Assembly (NCBI RefSeq): GCF_030812995.1
Contig: NZ_JAUSTT010000035.1
Coordinates: 1 to 39,961 of the forward strand
Origin: Bacillus chungangensis
GTDB lineage: Bacteria > Bacillota > Bacilli > Bacillales > Bacillaceae_C
Length of the DNA: 39,961 nt
Direction: 5' to 3'
The position numbers and the translations under genes were made by a program. This document shows, piece by piece, positions 30,210-39,480 of the stretch; positions within the stretch are counted from its first letter, which is position 1; each line of letters begins with the position of its first letter. Under the pieces are notes generated by a model, which saw only the letters and a list, made by a program, of their open reading frames with translations, was not told the DNA's origin and did not search any database.

Positions 30210-31376
30210 ATGAAAAAATGGTTAGCAATTATCGCAGGAACTGCTCTTATAATGACGGGATGTGTTCCTGCCTTGGAAAAGGAAGAGAAAATCGTACAAG
30301 AACAGGATGATAAAATAGAAAAAGCGATCATCCCTCATTTTCAAATTTCAGATCAATATTATCGAACGATATTGCCTTTCAAGCCTGGCAAAGCAAGGGG
30401 AATGGTTGTTTCCAACTTAAATACTCGTTACGATATAAGTGAATTTGAAAATGGGCTAATGAGGATTGCACAGGAAACATTTTCACCTGATACGTACTTG
30501 TTTCAAGAAGGGCAGTATTTAGAAGGTGATGTCATAAAGTCATGGTTGAACCGAAAATATACAGATGCACAATTAAAAGAAAAAGATATAGACCCTTCTG
30601 AAAACATTGGCTTAAATCCTCCCCTTAGCGGCGAAGGAACGATTGAAGAGCAAAATAACAAAAGTCCGATTTATTTGGCCCATGTATTGGAACACAACTA
30701 TTTAAAGAAAGACAAAGAATCTTCGGTCTCGCTGGAAGGGATCGTCATTGGGCTTGCCTTGAATTCCGTTCATTACTATCAAAATAGTAATGGTGCAACA
30801 CTTGAGCAAGAAATCTCTCATGACGAATTAGAAAAGCAAGGCAAAGAAATTGCCAAAGAGGTATTAAATCGTTTGCGCAGTATGGACGGCTTACAAGATA
30901 TACCGATCGTCATCGCATTGTTCGAACAGGAAAGCCGCACTTCCGTTGTGCCTGGAAGGTTCTTTGCGTATACGAGTGTGGGAAAAGGAAGCAGCTCGAT
31001 TGATAACTGGAAAAATATTAATCAACAATACTATTTATTGCCTTCCTCTAAAGCTGAAAGTACACATCGACAAGACGTAGAAATGTTTTTGAATTTCAAG
31101 CAAGAGGTAGAAAGATATTTTCCGCATTTTAATGGTGTCATTGGACGGGCTTTTTACCAGGAAGAGCAGCTGATGGAACTTAATATTGAAATTCCTATAC
31201 AGTTTAATGGAGAGGCTGAATTAATTGGCTTTACACAATGGGTGGCTGGATTGGCAAAAGATCATTTGCCTAATACGATCAACTTGGAAATAAATATTTC
31301 ATCTTTAAGTGGACAGGGAGCCATCATTATTAGAAAGCCAAACGAAAATGAACCATTTGTTCATATTTATCAATAA
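30210..31376 (+). CDS. camS: CamS-family sex pheromone lipoprotein (YerH)
   Basis: A 388-residue lipoprotein. The signal peptide ends in lipobox MTGC with Cys18. The CamS domain follows with IIPHFQISDQYYRTILPF, GMVVSNLNTRYD and a long C-terminal part including HFNGVIGRAFYQEEQLMELN. In enterococci and staphylococci the signal peptide of CamS is processed into a cAM373-type pheromone; here the residues before Cys (TALIMTG) differ from AIFILAS. Its cellular role in Bacillus is unknown. ATG 30210 has AAAGGTGG upstream and is preferred to GTG 30198. Confidence 0.9.
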   Translation: MKKWLAIIAGTALIMTGCVPALEKEEKIVQEQDDKIEKAIIPHFQISDQYYRTILPFKPGKARGMVVSNLNTRYDISEFENGLMRIAQETFSPDTYLFQEGQYLEGDVIKSWLNRKYTDAQLKEKDIDPSENIGLNPPLSGEGTIEEQNNKSPIYLAHVLEHNYLKKDKESSVSLEGIVIGLALNSVHYYQNSNGATLEQEISHDELEKQGKEIAKEVLNRLRSMDGLQDIPIVIALFEQESRTSVVPGRFFAYTSVGKGSSSIDNWKNINQQYYLLPSSKAESTHRQDVEMFLNFKQEVERYFPHFNGVIGRAFYQEEQLMELNIEIPIQFNGEAELIGFTQWVAGLAKDHLPNTINLEINISSLSGQGAIIIRKPNENEPFVHIYQ

Positions 31377-31394
31377 AGACTGTTTACTAAGTTC

Positions 31395-31442
31395 AAAGCG
31401 AGGGAAGAAAAACAAGACGTTTTTCTTCCCTCGCTTTTTATT
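31395..31442 (+). terminator. Terminator of the ligA-camS transcript
   Basis: AAAGCGAGGGAAGAAAAAC (31395-31413) and its exact complement (31419-31437) form a 19-pair stem around five bases, followed by TTATT. Confidence 0.92.
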
Positions 31443-31560
31443 ATGAGCCTGTAAACACTTCTTCATCAGGGTATCGAACATGAGGCTTTCTAGGTTTTGC
31501 TAACGTAAATGCTAATGTGAGAGATCCGATTCTACCAATGAACATCATTATCATGATTAC
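31441..31560 (-). pseudogene. C-terminal remnant of a Ktr/Trk-type potassium transporter
   Basis: The minus strand reads VIMIMMFIGRIGSLTLAF, then KPRKPHVRYPDEEV and a stop. This is the characteristic last membrane helix and tail of KtrB/KtrD membrane subunits (FIGRIGPLT pattern). An upstream in-frame stop and lack of the other 400 residues show it is a truncated leftover. It abuts the camS terminator. Confidence 0.75.
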
Positions 31561-31813
31561 TTGTTTTTATAATGATGGATGGGATTAATTTACTCCTCCT
31601 TGATCCAGTTGTCAATGATATTTTTTCAAGCGAAAAGAAAGCTGTTTTGTTTTCACTAGCGATATAAAAAAAGTGTATTCTTTTGTCTAATGATCATTGC
31701 AGGAAAAAGACCCTTCATCAAGAAGCTTTTAGGAAAGATTTTAAAAAAGGTAGGCTTGATCAAGCCTCTAAGCTGTCAAGTGGGTAAATGAAAAGGGGAG
31801 GATGAGGAAACGA
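31561..31813. other. Intergenic region before secreted protein operon
   Basis: AT-rich; no frame recognised. A GGCTTGATCAAGCC palindrome lies near 31752. GGGGAGG near 31796 is the ribosome binding site of the next gene. Confidence 0.4.
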
Positions 31814-32326
31814 ATGAAGAAGTTTATTGTTATCACTCTATTATTTTCAGGATTTTTTTTACTAAATGGGGAAAAGGCATTAGCAGGATGTTACGAAAGA
31901 GGGGAGACTGTAATAGACAACGATCATAATGGAATCGATTCTTCTGATAACCGGTATATTGGAACTTGGCAATACCAGACTGGCGGTCGATCATTTAGAG
32001 GCGACCATCGCTTTGCGCCGATTCAAGATAAAAATATCTCTTATACATGGTATTTTGGCAGATGCGATCAATATAATGCTACTCTGTACGTTTATTTATG
32101 GGATTCCTCTTTTACGAACCCAAAAGCAGAATACGTGATGACGAATGATCAATTTAAAAATAGCTCTTTTTTTATTAATCAACAAAATGCACCAGGCGGC
32201 TGGAGCAAAGTAGGAACCTCTGCTTACAAAGGTGTGAATTCAGTAAGTGTCCAACAGCCATTTCCATCTGAAATTAGGACGGGGGGAACAGGAGCGGATG
32301 GCGCTAAATTAATCTACCATAAATGA
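31814..32326 (+). CDS. Secreted protein with golvesin C-terminal-like domain
   Basis: A 170-residue exported protein. The signal peptide (about 1-24) ends ALAGC: this could be signal peptidase I cleavage after A24 or a lipobox with C26. A charged stretch before it, and a second Cys (FGRCDQY) able to form a disulfide, favour the former. The rest follows the golvesin/Xly carbohydrate-binding-like pattern: VIDNDHNGID, YIGTWQYQ, ISYTWYFG, GGWSKVGTSAYKG and a GADGAKLIY end. Ligand unknown. ATG 31814 is preferred to 31802, which is too near GGGGAGG. It forms an operon with the next gene. Confidence 0.62.
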   Translation: MKKFIVITLLFSGFFLLNGEKALAGCYERGETVIDNDHNGIDSSDNRYIGTWQYQTGGRSFRGDHRFAPIQDKNISYTWYFGRCDQYNATLYVYLWDSSFTNPKAEYVMTNDQFKNSSFFINQQNAPGGWSKVGTSAYKGVNSVSVQQPFPSEIRTGGTGADGAKLIYHK

Positions 32327-32347
32327 TGAAAAAGGAGGGATAAAAAG

Positions 32348-33244
32348 ATGGTAAAATACATGGCAGGTGCGGTCGCTTTCTTATTAATTTCATTGTTTTC
32401 AATAGGCAGTTTTTCTACTGTTTATACTAAAGATCATCATGAACATCGTGATTATCCAGTAATGAGAACCTTTCAAGCTTCCAAAGGGGAAAAGGCAGAA
32501 AAAACGCCCACCTTTGATATAACGGATAAAACAACTATTCAAGAAAGAATGTTGAATAGTTTTCACTATTTTGATCAAGCTGAGGGTTCTTTTCGTTATT
32601 ACAGCAGAGAAGTTGGCTTTGATTTTTTCGTTTCATATAAGCTTGATATGAACAATCATATTCAATTTTATACGAAAGAAATGAACAGCAAGTTAAAGCC
32701 TTTGTATGAGGCCAGTTTTATTAATGGCAAGGAAACAAGGCTTTATCACGATTTTCAGTCTTATGAAGTAATGGAACAGGAGATTAATCATAAAGGAGAA
32801 TTCAAATCTATTACCAGTGTCTACGGAATGGTCGACGGCCAAAAAATGTATGACTATCCTAATACGCCTATTCAAATAGGCTTAGCTAATAATTCTCTTC
32901 ATGGCAAAGAAGTGGCGGCTGGATTTCTGGAAGAACACGATAAATGGGAAGTAATTGGCACAGAAGACTATGTAGGAAGAGAAGCTATTCTCATCAAAGG
33001 AACATTTGGTAAAGCGTATAGCCACAAAAATTGGGGTTCATTTCAAATTTGGATGGATAAACATACAGGAATATTACTCAAATATCATATTTATGATGTA
33101 AACGGCCAAATTTTAGATGCATTAGAGACGAATGAAATAACCGTAAATAAAACTGTTCATATTGAGTCATTGAATCCGAAGCTTCGCAGCATATATCAAC
33201 AATATGAAAAAATGGACGCTACCCAAAGTAATGAACTGTATTAA
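32348..33244 (+). CDS. Exported protein of unknown function, LolA/RseB-like fold possible
   Basis: A 298-residue protein with one N-terminal hydrophobic segment (about 5-22), a signal peptide or anchor. The body has alternating strands and ends with VGREAILIKGTFG and FQIWMDKHTGILLKYHIYD. That strand pattern is typical of the LolA/RseB-like beta fold used in lipoprotein binding or envelope sensing. The match is by pattern only. It starts 22 nt after the golvesin-like gene with AAAGGAGGG, so the two are probably cotranslated. No terminator lies directly behind. Confidence 0.6.
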   Translation: MVKYMAGAVAFLLISLFSIGSFSTVYTKDHHEHRDYPVMRTFQASKGEKAEKTPTFDITDKTTIQERMLNSFHYFDQAEGSFRYYSREVGFDFFVSYKLDMNNHIQFYTKEMNSKLKPLYEASFINGKETRLYHDFQSYEVMEQEINHKGEFKSITSVYGMVDGQKMYDYPNTPIQIGLANNSLHGKEVAAGFLEEHDKWEVIGTEDYVGREAILIKGTFGKAYSHKNWGSFQIWMDKHTGILLKYHIYDVNGQILDALETNEITVNKTVHIESLNPKLRSIYQQYEKMDATQSNELY

Positions 33245-33249
33245 CAAAT

Positions 33250-33540
33250 TTGCTGTTCACTTCGGTTCCCATTTCATTAACGTTGCTCATTCCACTATTA
33301 GATAAGAAGGTATCCACACTGATGCAGCCAATGAAAATAGATCCAAGCCTAATGATAAAAGACTACATTGCGATGAAACGTGAGGAAGGTATAAAGGAAG
33401 GAGTTAAAGAAGTAACGAAGAAGATGCTGCAAAAAAAGATGGAGAATGAAACGGTCATCGAATGTACAGGTTTGTCGAAAGAAAAGATTATGTTGTTGCA
33501 AAAGGAACTGCAGGCGAAGTATAATAAGGATTTCTTTTGA
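33250..33540 (+). pseudogene. C-terminal remnant of an Rpn/PD-(D/E)XK family transposase-like nuclease
   Basis: The readable part contains KREEGIKEGVKEVTKKMLQ and later ECTGLSKEKIMLLQKEL. The Glu-Gly-Lys repeat followed by a TGLS helix-turn-helix-like end is the usual tail of recombination-promoting nuclease (Rpn) proteins. The nuclease domain, which would precede it, is missing; upstream codons are unrelated. So this is a truncated copy. Confidence 0.6.
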
Positions 33541-34078
33541 AATGATTTCAATAACATAAATTGTAGATTAAGAAAAATTAAAGTTCGAAATAAGCTCAAA
33601 TTAAATTTTAAGATAAATTAGAAAACGCAAAAAGAAACGTTAAAAAAGCGTTTCTTTTTGCGTTGGATTACTAATATCAAACTTTCATGATGGTTTTGAA
33701 GTCTAGGAATGAAGGAGACCTTTCATATGACAAAAACAATATTAAAATAATCGGCATTCATCATGATGCTTATAGATCATAAACGATTATAACGATTGAT
33801 TTTGATAATAGAAAACGCTACTGCTCAAGTGATTTCGTCATTTTAGGTAGATGATGCAGCAATTAATAAAATAACGCGAAAGGAAAAATGTTACAAGAAC
33901 ATTATCTGAACGTCTGACATTGATTAATACTGGGTGTTAATAATGGAATTGTATTATTTGTAAAAAATATTTCTATATTTTTGAATTTTGGTATTCCTTT
34001 TCTTGCTATACTGTTATATAATACATATATTAATTAAAACCTGTATTATAACATTTGCTAAGGATGTGACTAAAACAG
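33541..34078. other. Intergenic region before aceB
   Basis: A terminator-like hairpin is at 33624-33664. A good ribosome binding site (AAGGAGACC) precedes ATG at 33733, but the frame stops after MTKTILK; broken frames around it suggest a decayed gene of unknown kind. GAAAACGCT at 33811 resembles half a CcpA cre site, a weak match. TATAAT at 34017-34022 is the likely aceB -10, with a poor -35. Confidence 0.4.
33624..33664 (+). terminator. Terminator-like hairpin
   Basis: AACGCAAAAAGAAACG pairs perfectly with CGTTTCTTTTTGCGTT around nine bases. It lies 84 bp after the Rpn remnant. The T-run is within the stem, so termination in either direction is possible. Confidence 0.65.
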
Positions 34079-35671
34079 ATGGGAACACAAATCGTTGGGT
34101 TGGAAGTGAAAAGGGAATTAAATGACCGCTATGAACAATTATTAACGCCAGATGCACTACAGTTCATTGAACAATTGGAAAGGCGGTTTGGTTCAGAGCG
34201 GCGCGAGCTACTTCTAAAAAGAGAAAAGAGACAAAAAGAAATCGATGAAGGAAAGCTTCCTGATTTTTTAGAGGAAACGGCATCTATCCGTGAAGGCGAT
34301 TGGAAAATCAATCCATTACCAAAGGATTTGCAAGATCGTCGTGTTGAGATCACAGGGCCAGTTGATCGTAAAATGATCATTAATGCCTTGAATTCAGGGG
34401 CTAAAGCATTTATGGCTTGTCTGGAAGATGCCACGACACCTACTTGGGAAAATGTAATGGAAGGACAAATCAATCTGCGTGATGCTGTGCTGCGGACAAT
34501 TTCGTTAGAAGCGAATGGCAAAGTATACAAACTAAACGATAAAACCGCAACATTAATCGTTCGGCCACGGGGTCTTCATTTAGAAGAAAAACATATTTAT
34601 GTTGACGGGCAGCCGATTTCAGGGGGATTCTTTGATTTTGGGCTTTACTTTTATCATAATGCACAACAGTTGATTCAAAATGGCTCAGGTCCTTATTTTT
34701 ATTTGCCAAAGCTAGAAAGCCATTTAGAGGCAAGACTTTGGAATGACGTTTTTTTATTTGCTCAAAGGTATATAGGGGTTCCAAGAGGGACGATAAAAGC
34801 TACTGTACTTATCGAAACGATTATGGCAGCTTTTGAAATGGATGAAATTTTATATGAGTTGCGAGAGCATGCAGCAGGGTTAAACTGCGGGCGCTGGGAT
34901 TATATTTTCAGCTATATTAAAAAGTTAAGAAACAAGAAAGATGTCATTTTGCCGGATCGAGCGGTTGTCACAATGACAGTTCCGTTTATGCGGGCTTACT
35001 CCTTGTTAACGATTCAAACTTGCCATAAACGTCAAGCGCATGCAATTGGCGGAATGGCGGCTCAAATTCCAGTTAAAAATAATCGTGAGAAAAATGAAGA
35101 GGCATTTGCAAAAGTACGGGCAGATAAAGAAAGGGAAGCGCAAGATGGCCATGACGGTACATGGGTGGCGCATCCAGGACTTGTACCAGTCGCAATGGAG
35201 GTTTTCAATCGGGAAATGACCTCTTCTAATCAGATTCATTCAAATAAGCAGATGAGTATGGAGGTAACAGCAAAAGATTTATTGGATGTTCCAAAAGGGA
35301 TTATTACAGAGGCGGGAGTTCGGCAAAACATTCGTGTTGGAATTCTGTACTTAGAGTCATGGCTTAGCGGCAGAGGAGCAGCGCCGATTGACCATTTAAT
35401 GGAGGACGCAGCAACAGCGGAAATCTCACGAGCCCAGCTATGGCAGTGGATTCGCCATCCACAAGGAGTCTTAGATGATGGCAGAAAAGTAAGTATTGAA
35501 ATGTATCAACAAATGAAAGCGGAGGAAATAGAGCTAATCAAGCAAGCATTTGGAGAAGATGCTTTCAAAGAGCGGAAATTTAAAGAAGCGATTCAGTTGT
35601 TTGATCGTTTGATTTTAGAAGGGGAGTTTATCGACTTTTTAACAATTCCAGGATACGAATTACTGGATTAA
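34079..35671 (+). CDS. aceB: Malate synthase A
   Basis: A 530-residue malate synthase that condenses glyoxylate and acetyl-CoA in the glyoxylate shunt. The A-type layout is complete: ACLEDATTPTWEN, LIVRPRGLHLEE, the active-site stretch LIETIMAAFEMDEILYEL, GRWDYIFSYIK, and DGHDGTWVAHPGLVP. The start follows AAGGATG at fair spacing. aceA follows 33 nt downstream, forming an operon for acetate or fatty acid use. Confidence 0.96.
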   Translation: MGTQIVGLEVKRELNDRYEQLLTPDALQFIEQLERRFGSERRELLLKREKRQKEIDEGKLPDFLEETASIREGDWKINPLPKDLQDRRVEITGPVDRKMIINALNSGAKAFMACLEDATTPTWENVMEGQINLRDAVLRTISLEANGKVYKLNDKTATLIVRPRGLHLEEKHIYVDGQPISGGFFDFGLYFYHNAQQLIQNGSGPYFYLPKLESHLEARLWNDVFLFAQRYIGVPRGTIKATVLIETIMAAFEMDEILYELREHAAGLNCGRWDYIFSYIKKLRNKKDVILPDRAVVTMTVPFMRAYSLLTIQTCHKRQAHAIGGMAAQIPVKNNREKNEEAFAKVRADKEREAQDGHDGTWVAHPGLVPVAMEVFNREMTSSNQIHSNKQMSMEVTAKDLLDVPKGIITEAGVRQNIRVGILYLESWLSGRGAAPIDHLMEDAATAEISRAQLWQWIRHPQGVLDDGRKVSIEMYQQMKAEEIELIKQAFGEDAFKERKFKEAIQLFDRLILEGEFIDFLTIPGYELLD

Positions 35672-35704
35672 TATCATCTATTAAACTATATGGGGGTTTT
35701 GAAC

Positions 35705-36985
35705 ATGACAAATGAAAGAGTGAAGGCACTAGAAACTGCTTGGGAAACAGATGAAAGATGGAAAGGGATCAAGAGAACATACACAGCTGAAGATGTTATT
35801 AAATTGCGTGGTTCACTTGATATTGAGTATACATTGGCAAGAAAAGGCACAGAAAAGCTTTGGAAACGATTAAATACTGAAAATTATATTCATGCTTTAG
35901 GAGCATTAACTGGCAACCAAGCGGTGCAACAAGTGAAAGCGGGCTTAAAAGCCATTTATTTAAGCGGCTGGCAGGTTGCTGCGGATGCAAACCTTTCAGG
36001 ACATATGTATCCAGATCAAAGTCTTTATCCAGCAAATAGTGTTCCGCATGTTGTCAAACGAATTAACCAAGCGCTGCAGCGTGCCGACCAAATTCATTCC
36101 GTGGAAGATGACCATTCGATCGATTGGTTTGCGCCAATTGTTGCCGATGCAGAGGCTGGTTTTGGAGGCCAATTAAATGTCTTCGAACTAATGAAGGCAA
36201 TGATTGAAGCAGGGGCAGCAGGAGTTCACTTTGAAGACCAGCTTTCTTCAGAGAAGAAATGTGGACATTTGGGAGGAAAAGTATTGCTTCCAACGCAAAC
36301 AGCCATAAAAAATTTAATCGCAGCTCGACTTGCGGCTGATGTAATGGGAGTCCCGACGATTATTATTGCGAGAACAGATGCTGATGCTGCCGACTTAATT
36401 ACGAGCGACGTTGATCCTGCAGATGCACCATTCATTACAGGAGAGCGGACACTAGAAGGCTTTTTCCGAACGAAAGCAGGTCTCGATCAAGCAATTGCCC
36501 GTGGATTGGCTTATGCTCCATATGCTGATATGATCTGGTGTGAAACGTCAGAACCTAATTTGGAGCAAGCGCAGCGATTCGCTGAGGCCATCCATGAAAA
36601 ATTCCCTGGGAAGCTTTTAGCATACAACTGTTCGCCGTCATTTAATTGGAAAAAGAAATTGGATCAGCAAACAATTGCAAATTTCCAAGCAGAAATCGGA
36701 AAAATGGGATACAAGTTCCAATTTGTTACCCTTGCTGGTTTCCATGCGTTAAATAATAGTATGTTTGAGCTTGCCCGCGGCTATAAGGAAAATGGGATGG
36801 CAGCATATTCAGAATTGCAAGAAAGAGAATTTGCTAATGAAGCCCAAGGCTATACTGCGACAAGGCATCAACGTGAAGTTGGAACAGGCTATTTCGATGA
36901 GGTTGCAATGATTGTCTCAGGAGGTACATCATCCACAACCGCTTTGAAAGGGTCAACAGAGGAAGAACAATTTACAAGAGTATAA
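35705..36985 (+). CDS. aceA: Isocitrate lyase
   Basis: A 426-residue enzyme that splits isocitrate into glyoxylate and succinate. The catalytic loop KKCGHLGGK is present, as are [10 protein letters not shown] for metal binding, [21 protein letters not shown] and [14 protein letters not shown] at 35705 follows GGGGG at good spacing; an earlier ATG at 35690 lacks one. It is second gene in the aceBA operon and is followed by a terminator. Confidence 0.97.
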   Translation: MTNERVKALETAWETDERWKGIKRTYTAEDVIKLRGSLDIEYTLARKGTEKLWKRLNTENYIHALGALTGNQAVQQVKAGLKAIYLSGWQVAADANLSGHMYPDQSLYPANSVPHVVKRINQALQRADQIHSVEDDHSIDWFAPIVADAEAGFGGQLNVFELMKAMIEAGAAGVHFEDQLSSEKKCGHLGGKVLLPTQTAIKNLIAARLAADVMGVPTIIIARTDADAADLITSDVDPADAPFITGERTLEGFFRTKAGLDQAIARGLAYAPYADMIWCETSEPNLEQAQRFAEAIHEKFPGKLLAYNCSPSFNWKKKLDQQTIANFQAEIGKMGYKFQFVTLAGFHALNNSMFELARGYKENGMAAYSELQEREFANEAQGYTATRHQREVGTGYFDEVAMIVSGGTSSTTALKGSTEEEQFTRV

Positions 36986-37020
36986 GAAGTTTTCCTTATT
37001 GGTAACGTGTAAAAGGGAAG

Positions 37021-37053
37021 AGAGAGCGTCTATTACGGACGTTCTCTTTTTTT
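37021..37053 (+). terminator. Terminator of aceB-aceA
   Basis: AGAGAGCGTC pairs with GACGTTCTCT (one G-U) around seven bases and is followed by a T-run, 35 bp after the aceA stop. Confidence 0.9.
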
Positions 37054-37221
37054 CTGAGAGATACTGGAGATAAGAGGTTTCTTCTGTTAATAGCAGAGAC
37101 TGTCTCTACTATTCTAATAAGTGAACTTGCTTTTAAGAAACAAGTTTTTTTAATGATGTTGACTAACGAAATGCTATGAAAAACCAAATAAAATGAACAA
37201 TGGATGCTGCAAGGCCAATTC

Positions 37222-37562
37222 TTACAACACTAAAGAGCCAGGAAAGATAGCTTCAACAAATACACTAGCTACGATAGCACCTACAATAACCGATAAGCTT
37301 AGAAACAGTCAAAGCCCGCAAAGAATGGCCATGACGTACCTTATCATATCCACACCTAACATATATATTATAAGAGGCAGGATGTAACATAAAAGAATAA
37401 AGCCTATTGTTAGCCACATTTCTGGACTTTAAATTGATTAGCGTTAGGGTCCTCAGTTCGGCAAGTGGAGAAAGTGATATGATAACCGTCATAATGGAAA
37501 AGAGTAATGCAGAAACCAATGTCAAGACAATAACATTTATTTTTTTTCTTCTTTTCCTTCAT
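37222..37562 (-). pseudogene. Decayed small membrane protein gene, DUF5391-like
   Basis: On the minus strand a multi-helix protein is readable across frames: VIVLTLVSALLFSIMTVI, then after a frame shift MWLTIGFILLCYILPLIIY and MIRYVMAILCGL, an in-frame TGA, then LFLSLSVIVGAIVASVFVE. Three defects are visible: a slip in an A-run near the start, one internal frame shift, and the TGA. Four membrane helices of a roughly 110-residue protein can be reconstructed. It resembles the DUF5391 family; the assignment is tentative. Confidence 0.55.
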
Positions 37563-37597
37563 ACTTTCACTCTTTAGGTAAAATTCATGTTCAAATT

Positions 37598-37873
37598 TTA
37601 AGTTGCTATTACATCACTTCCATATGAATAATAACCAATGATGGCAAATATCACAAAAAGTTGAATGATGATGCCTATAATACTACAAATCAATCCTGAA
37701 ATTGCCATGCCCCTGCCTTTTTGATTCGTATTATCTATTTCTATTATACTTTTTCTTGCAAGAAAAATACCTATTACACCAAGTATAAAACCAATAATAG
37801 GGATGAGAAGAGATAGTATTCCTAATGTTAAAGCGGTTATTGCCTTTTGATTCGTTTGTCTTATTAATTCCAT
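37598..37873 (-). CDS. DUF4190 domain membrane protein
   Basis: A 91-residue protein with two long hydrophobic segments (about 13-38 and 56-83) joined by a short loop with KGRGMAISGLICSIIG. The sequence TALTLGILSLLIPIIGFILG and the following GIFLARK are typical of DUF4190. Role unknown. ATG at 37873 follows GAGGAGG. No operon partner; the decayed gene downstream is on the same strand. Confidence 0.8.
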   Translation of the reverse strand: MELIRQTNQKAITALTLGILSLLIPIIGFILGVIGIFLARKSIIEIDNTNQKGRGMAISGLICSIIGIIIQLFVIFAIIGYYSYGSDVIAT

Positions 37874-37969
37874 TAAATATCCTCCTCGTATTATATATTT
37901 AAGAACTAAATTTCTCTTTGTTAATTGAATAATGTGTTACATTTTTGGGTTCTTACTTGGATATTGCGT

Positions 37970-38253
37970 GATGTCCCTGGATAATAAGTATTGGAATGGA
38001 TCCAACTGGGAATATGCTGAATCCTCCTGTAGATAAACTACGATAAAAAGACTGTGACCCAGACAATTGTTGTACTGCAAACGCACAAGCTGTATCCATG
38101 CTTCATTAAACCAAATGTTAGTAGACTTTTGGGCAGCTTTTAGTGAAACATGATCGAATACTCATAAGCGAGGTTGTGGCTAAACAATTGTTTCTAGGGA
38201 TGTCCCGCAGTATCCAAGCTTATTCCAAAATCACGTGAAAGGAGGTCCTTTCC
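37970..38253 (+). ncRNA. Candidate IS110 bridge-RNA region
   Basis: About 280 bp of non-coding sequence precede the IS110 transposase gene. IS110-group elements encode their bridge RNA in such left-end leaders. Visible features are TTGGAATGGATCCAA, two ACAATTGT palindromes (near 38064 and 38183), and GATGTCCC occurring both near 37969 and 38199. The element's ends were not determined, so the RNA limits and guide loops are not assigned. Confidence 0.35.
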
Positions 38254-39480
38254 TTGAATTTATTTGTAGGCATTGATGTTAGCTCTAAAAAACTTGATAT
38301 ATGCTTCCTTGACAGCGATGATACACGTCTAAAAGAAGAAACACTTCACAATGACATAAATGGTGCCAAACAGGTAAAAGATAGTATTTTAGCTTATCGC
38401 CAACAGTTCCATTACGAAAAAATCGTCATCGGAATGGAATCTACATCTGTCTATAGTTTTCACCCCGCCATTTTATTAGACAATGATGAGGACTTACAAA
38501 GGATTGGTGTAGAAGTAGTGGTCCAGAATCATAAAGCCATTCATTGATTTAAAGGCTTATTTGAAGAAGACAAGACAGATCATATTGATGCTTTTCGTAT
38601 TGCCGATTTTCTTCGATTTGGACGGTATAATAAATCCGTCATCAAGGAAGAAAAGTATATTGCTCTCCAACGATTAACGCGCTCACGTTACCAATTGATC
38701 CAGCAAATGACGGAGTGTAAACAACACTTCCTTGAAAAGCTTTATTACAAGTGCAATACACTTTCCAACGAAGTAGACACCTCCATTTTTGGGTCTACGT
38801 TGATGGAATTATTTACTGAATCTCTTTCTCTAGATGATATTGCCAATATGGAATTAGAGACACTCGGTTCTTTTCTTCAAGAGAAAGGGAAAGGTCGCTT
38901 TCGTGATCCCGAAAAGTTGGCTAAAACCATCAAAAAGGCGATTCGTGATTCCTATCGTCTTGGAAAAGTGATGCAAGACTCTGTGGATATTGTACTAGCT
39001 ACTTATGCCAGACTTGTTCAAACGCTTAAGAAACAGATAAAAGAGCTGGAAAAAGGGATTGAAGCCTTATTTGTCATCCTTCCAGAAGCACAATGTTTAA
39101 GAAGTGTGCCTGGTATTGGCCCTGTTTATGCGGCTGGTATCATCGCTGAAATAGGCCAAATTGAACGTTTTGAAACACAAGCACAGTTAGCAAAATACGC
39201 TGGTCTCTACTGGAAGAAATCACAATCAGGAGACTTTGAATCGGAACGAACACCACGGGTAAAAACAGGAAATCAGTATCTTCGTTACTACTTAGTTGAA
39301 GCTGCCAACTCTGTACAACGAAATGAACCGATTTACCGTGAATTTTACTTAAAGAAATATAAAGAAGTTCCGAAATACAAACACAAAAGAGCCCTTGTCA
39401 TGACTGCAAGAAAACTTGTACGTTTGGTGGATGTGCTACTACGCAATCACCAACTATACACGTCAGAAAGGAGCGTGTAA
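38254..39480 (+). mobile_element. IS110-family transposase gene with one in-frame stop
   Basis: A 408-codon DEDD transposase. The RuvC-like N-terminus has VGIDVSSKKLDI, VIGMESTSVY and EEDKTDHIDAFRIADFLRFG. The C-terminal Transposase_20 part has RSVPGIGPVYAAGIIAEIGQ and the catalytic-Ser region WKKSQSGDFESE. A TGA at 38545-38547 interrupts the frame in NHKAIH-stop-FKGLFEEDKTD; both sides continue in the same frame, so only this codon is damaged (CGA or TGG would repair it by one change). The start is TTG at 38254 behind GAAAGGAGG. As read, it should be inactive. Confidence 0.9.

Noticed and set aside
33811-33824. CcpA cre site upstream of aceB
   Set aside because: Only the left half (GAAAACGCT) matches and it is over 200 bp from the -10; too weak to list as a site.
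37193-37387. Plus-strand 64-codon frame near 37.2 kb
   Set aside because: It is the complement of the decayed membrane protein gene, which explains the sequence better.
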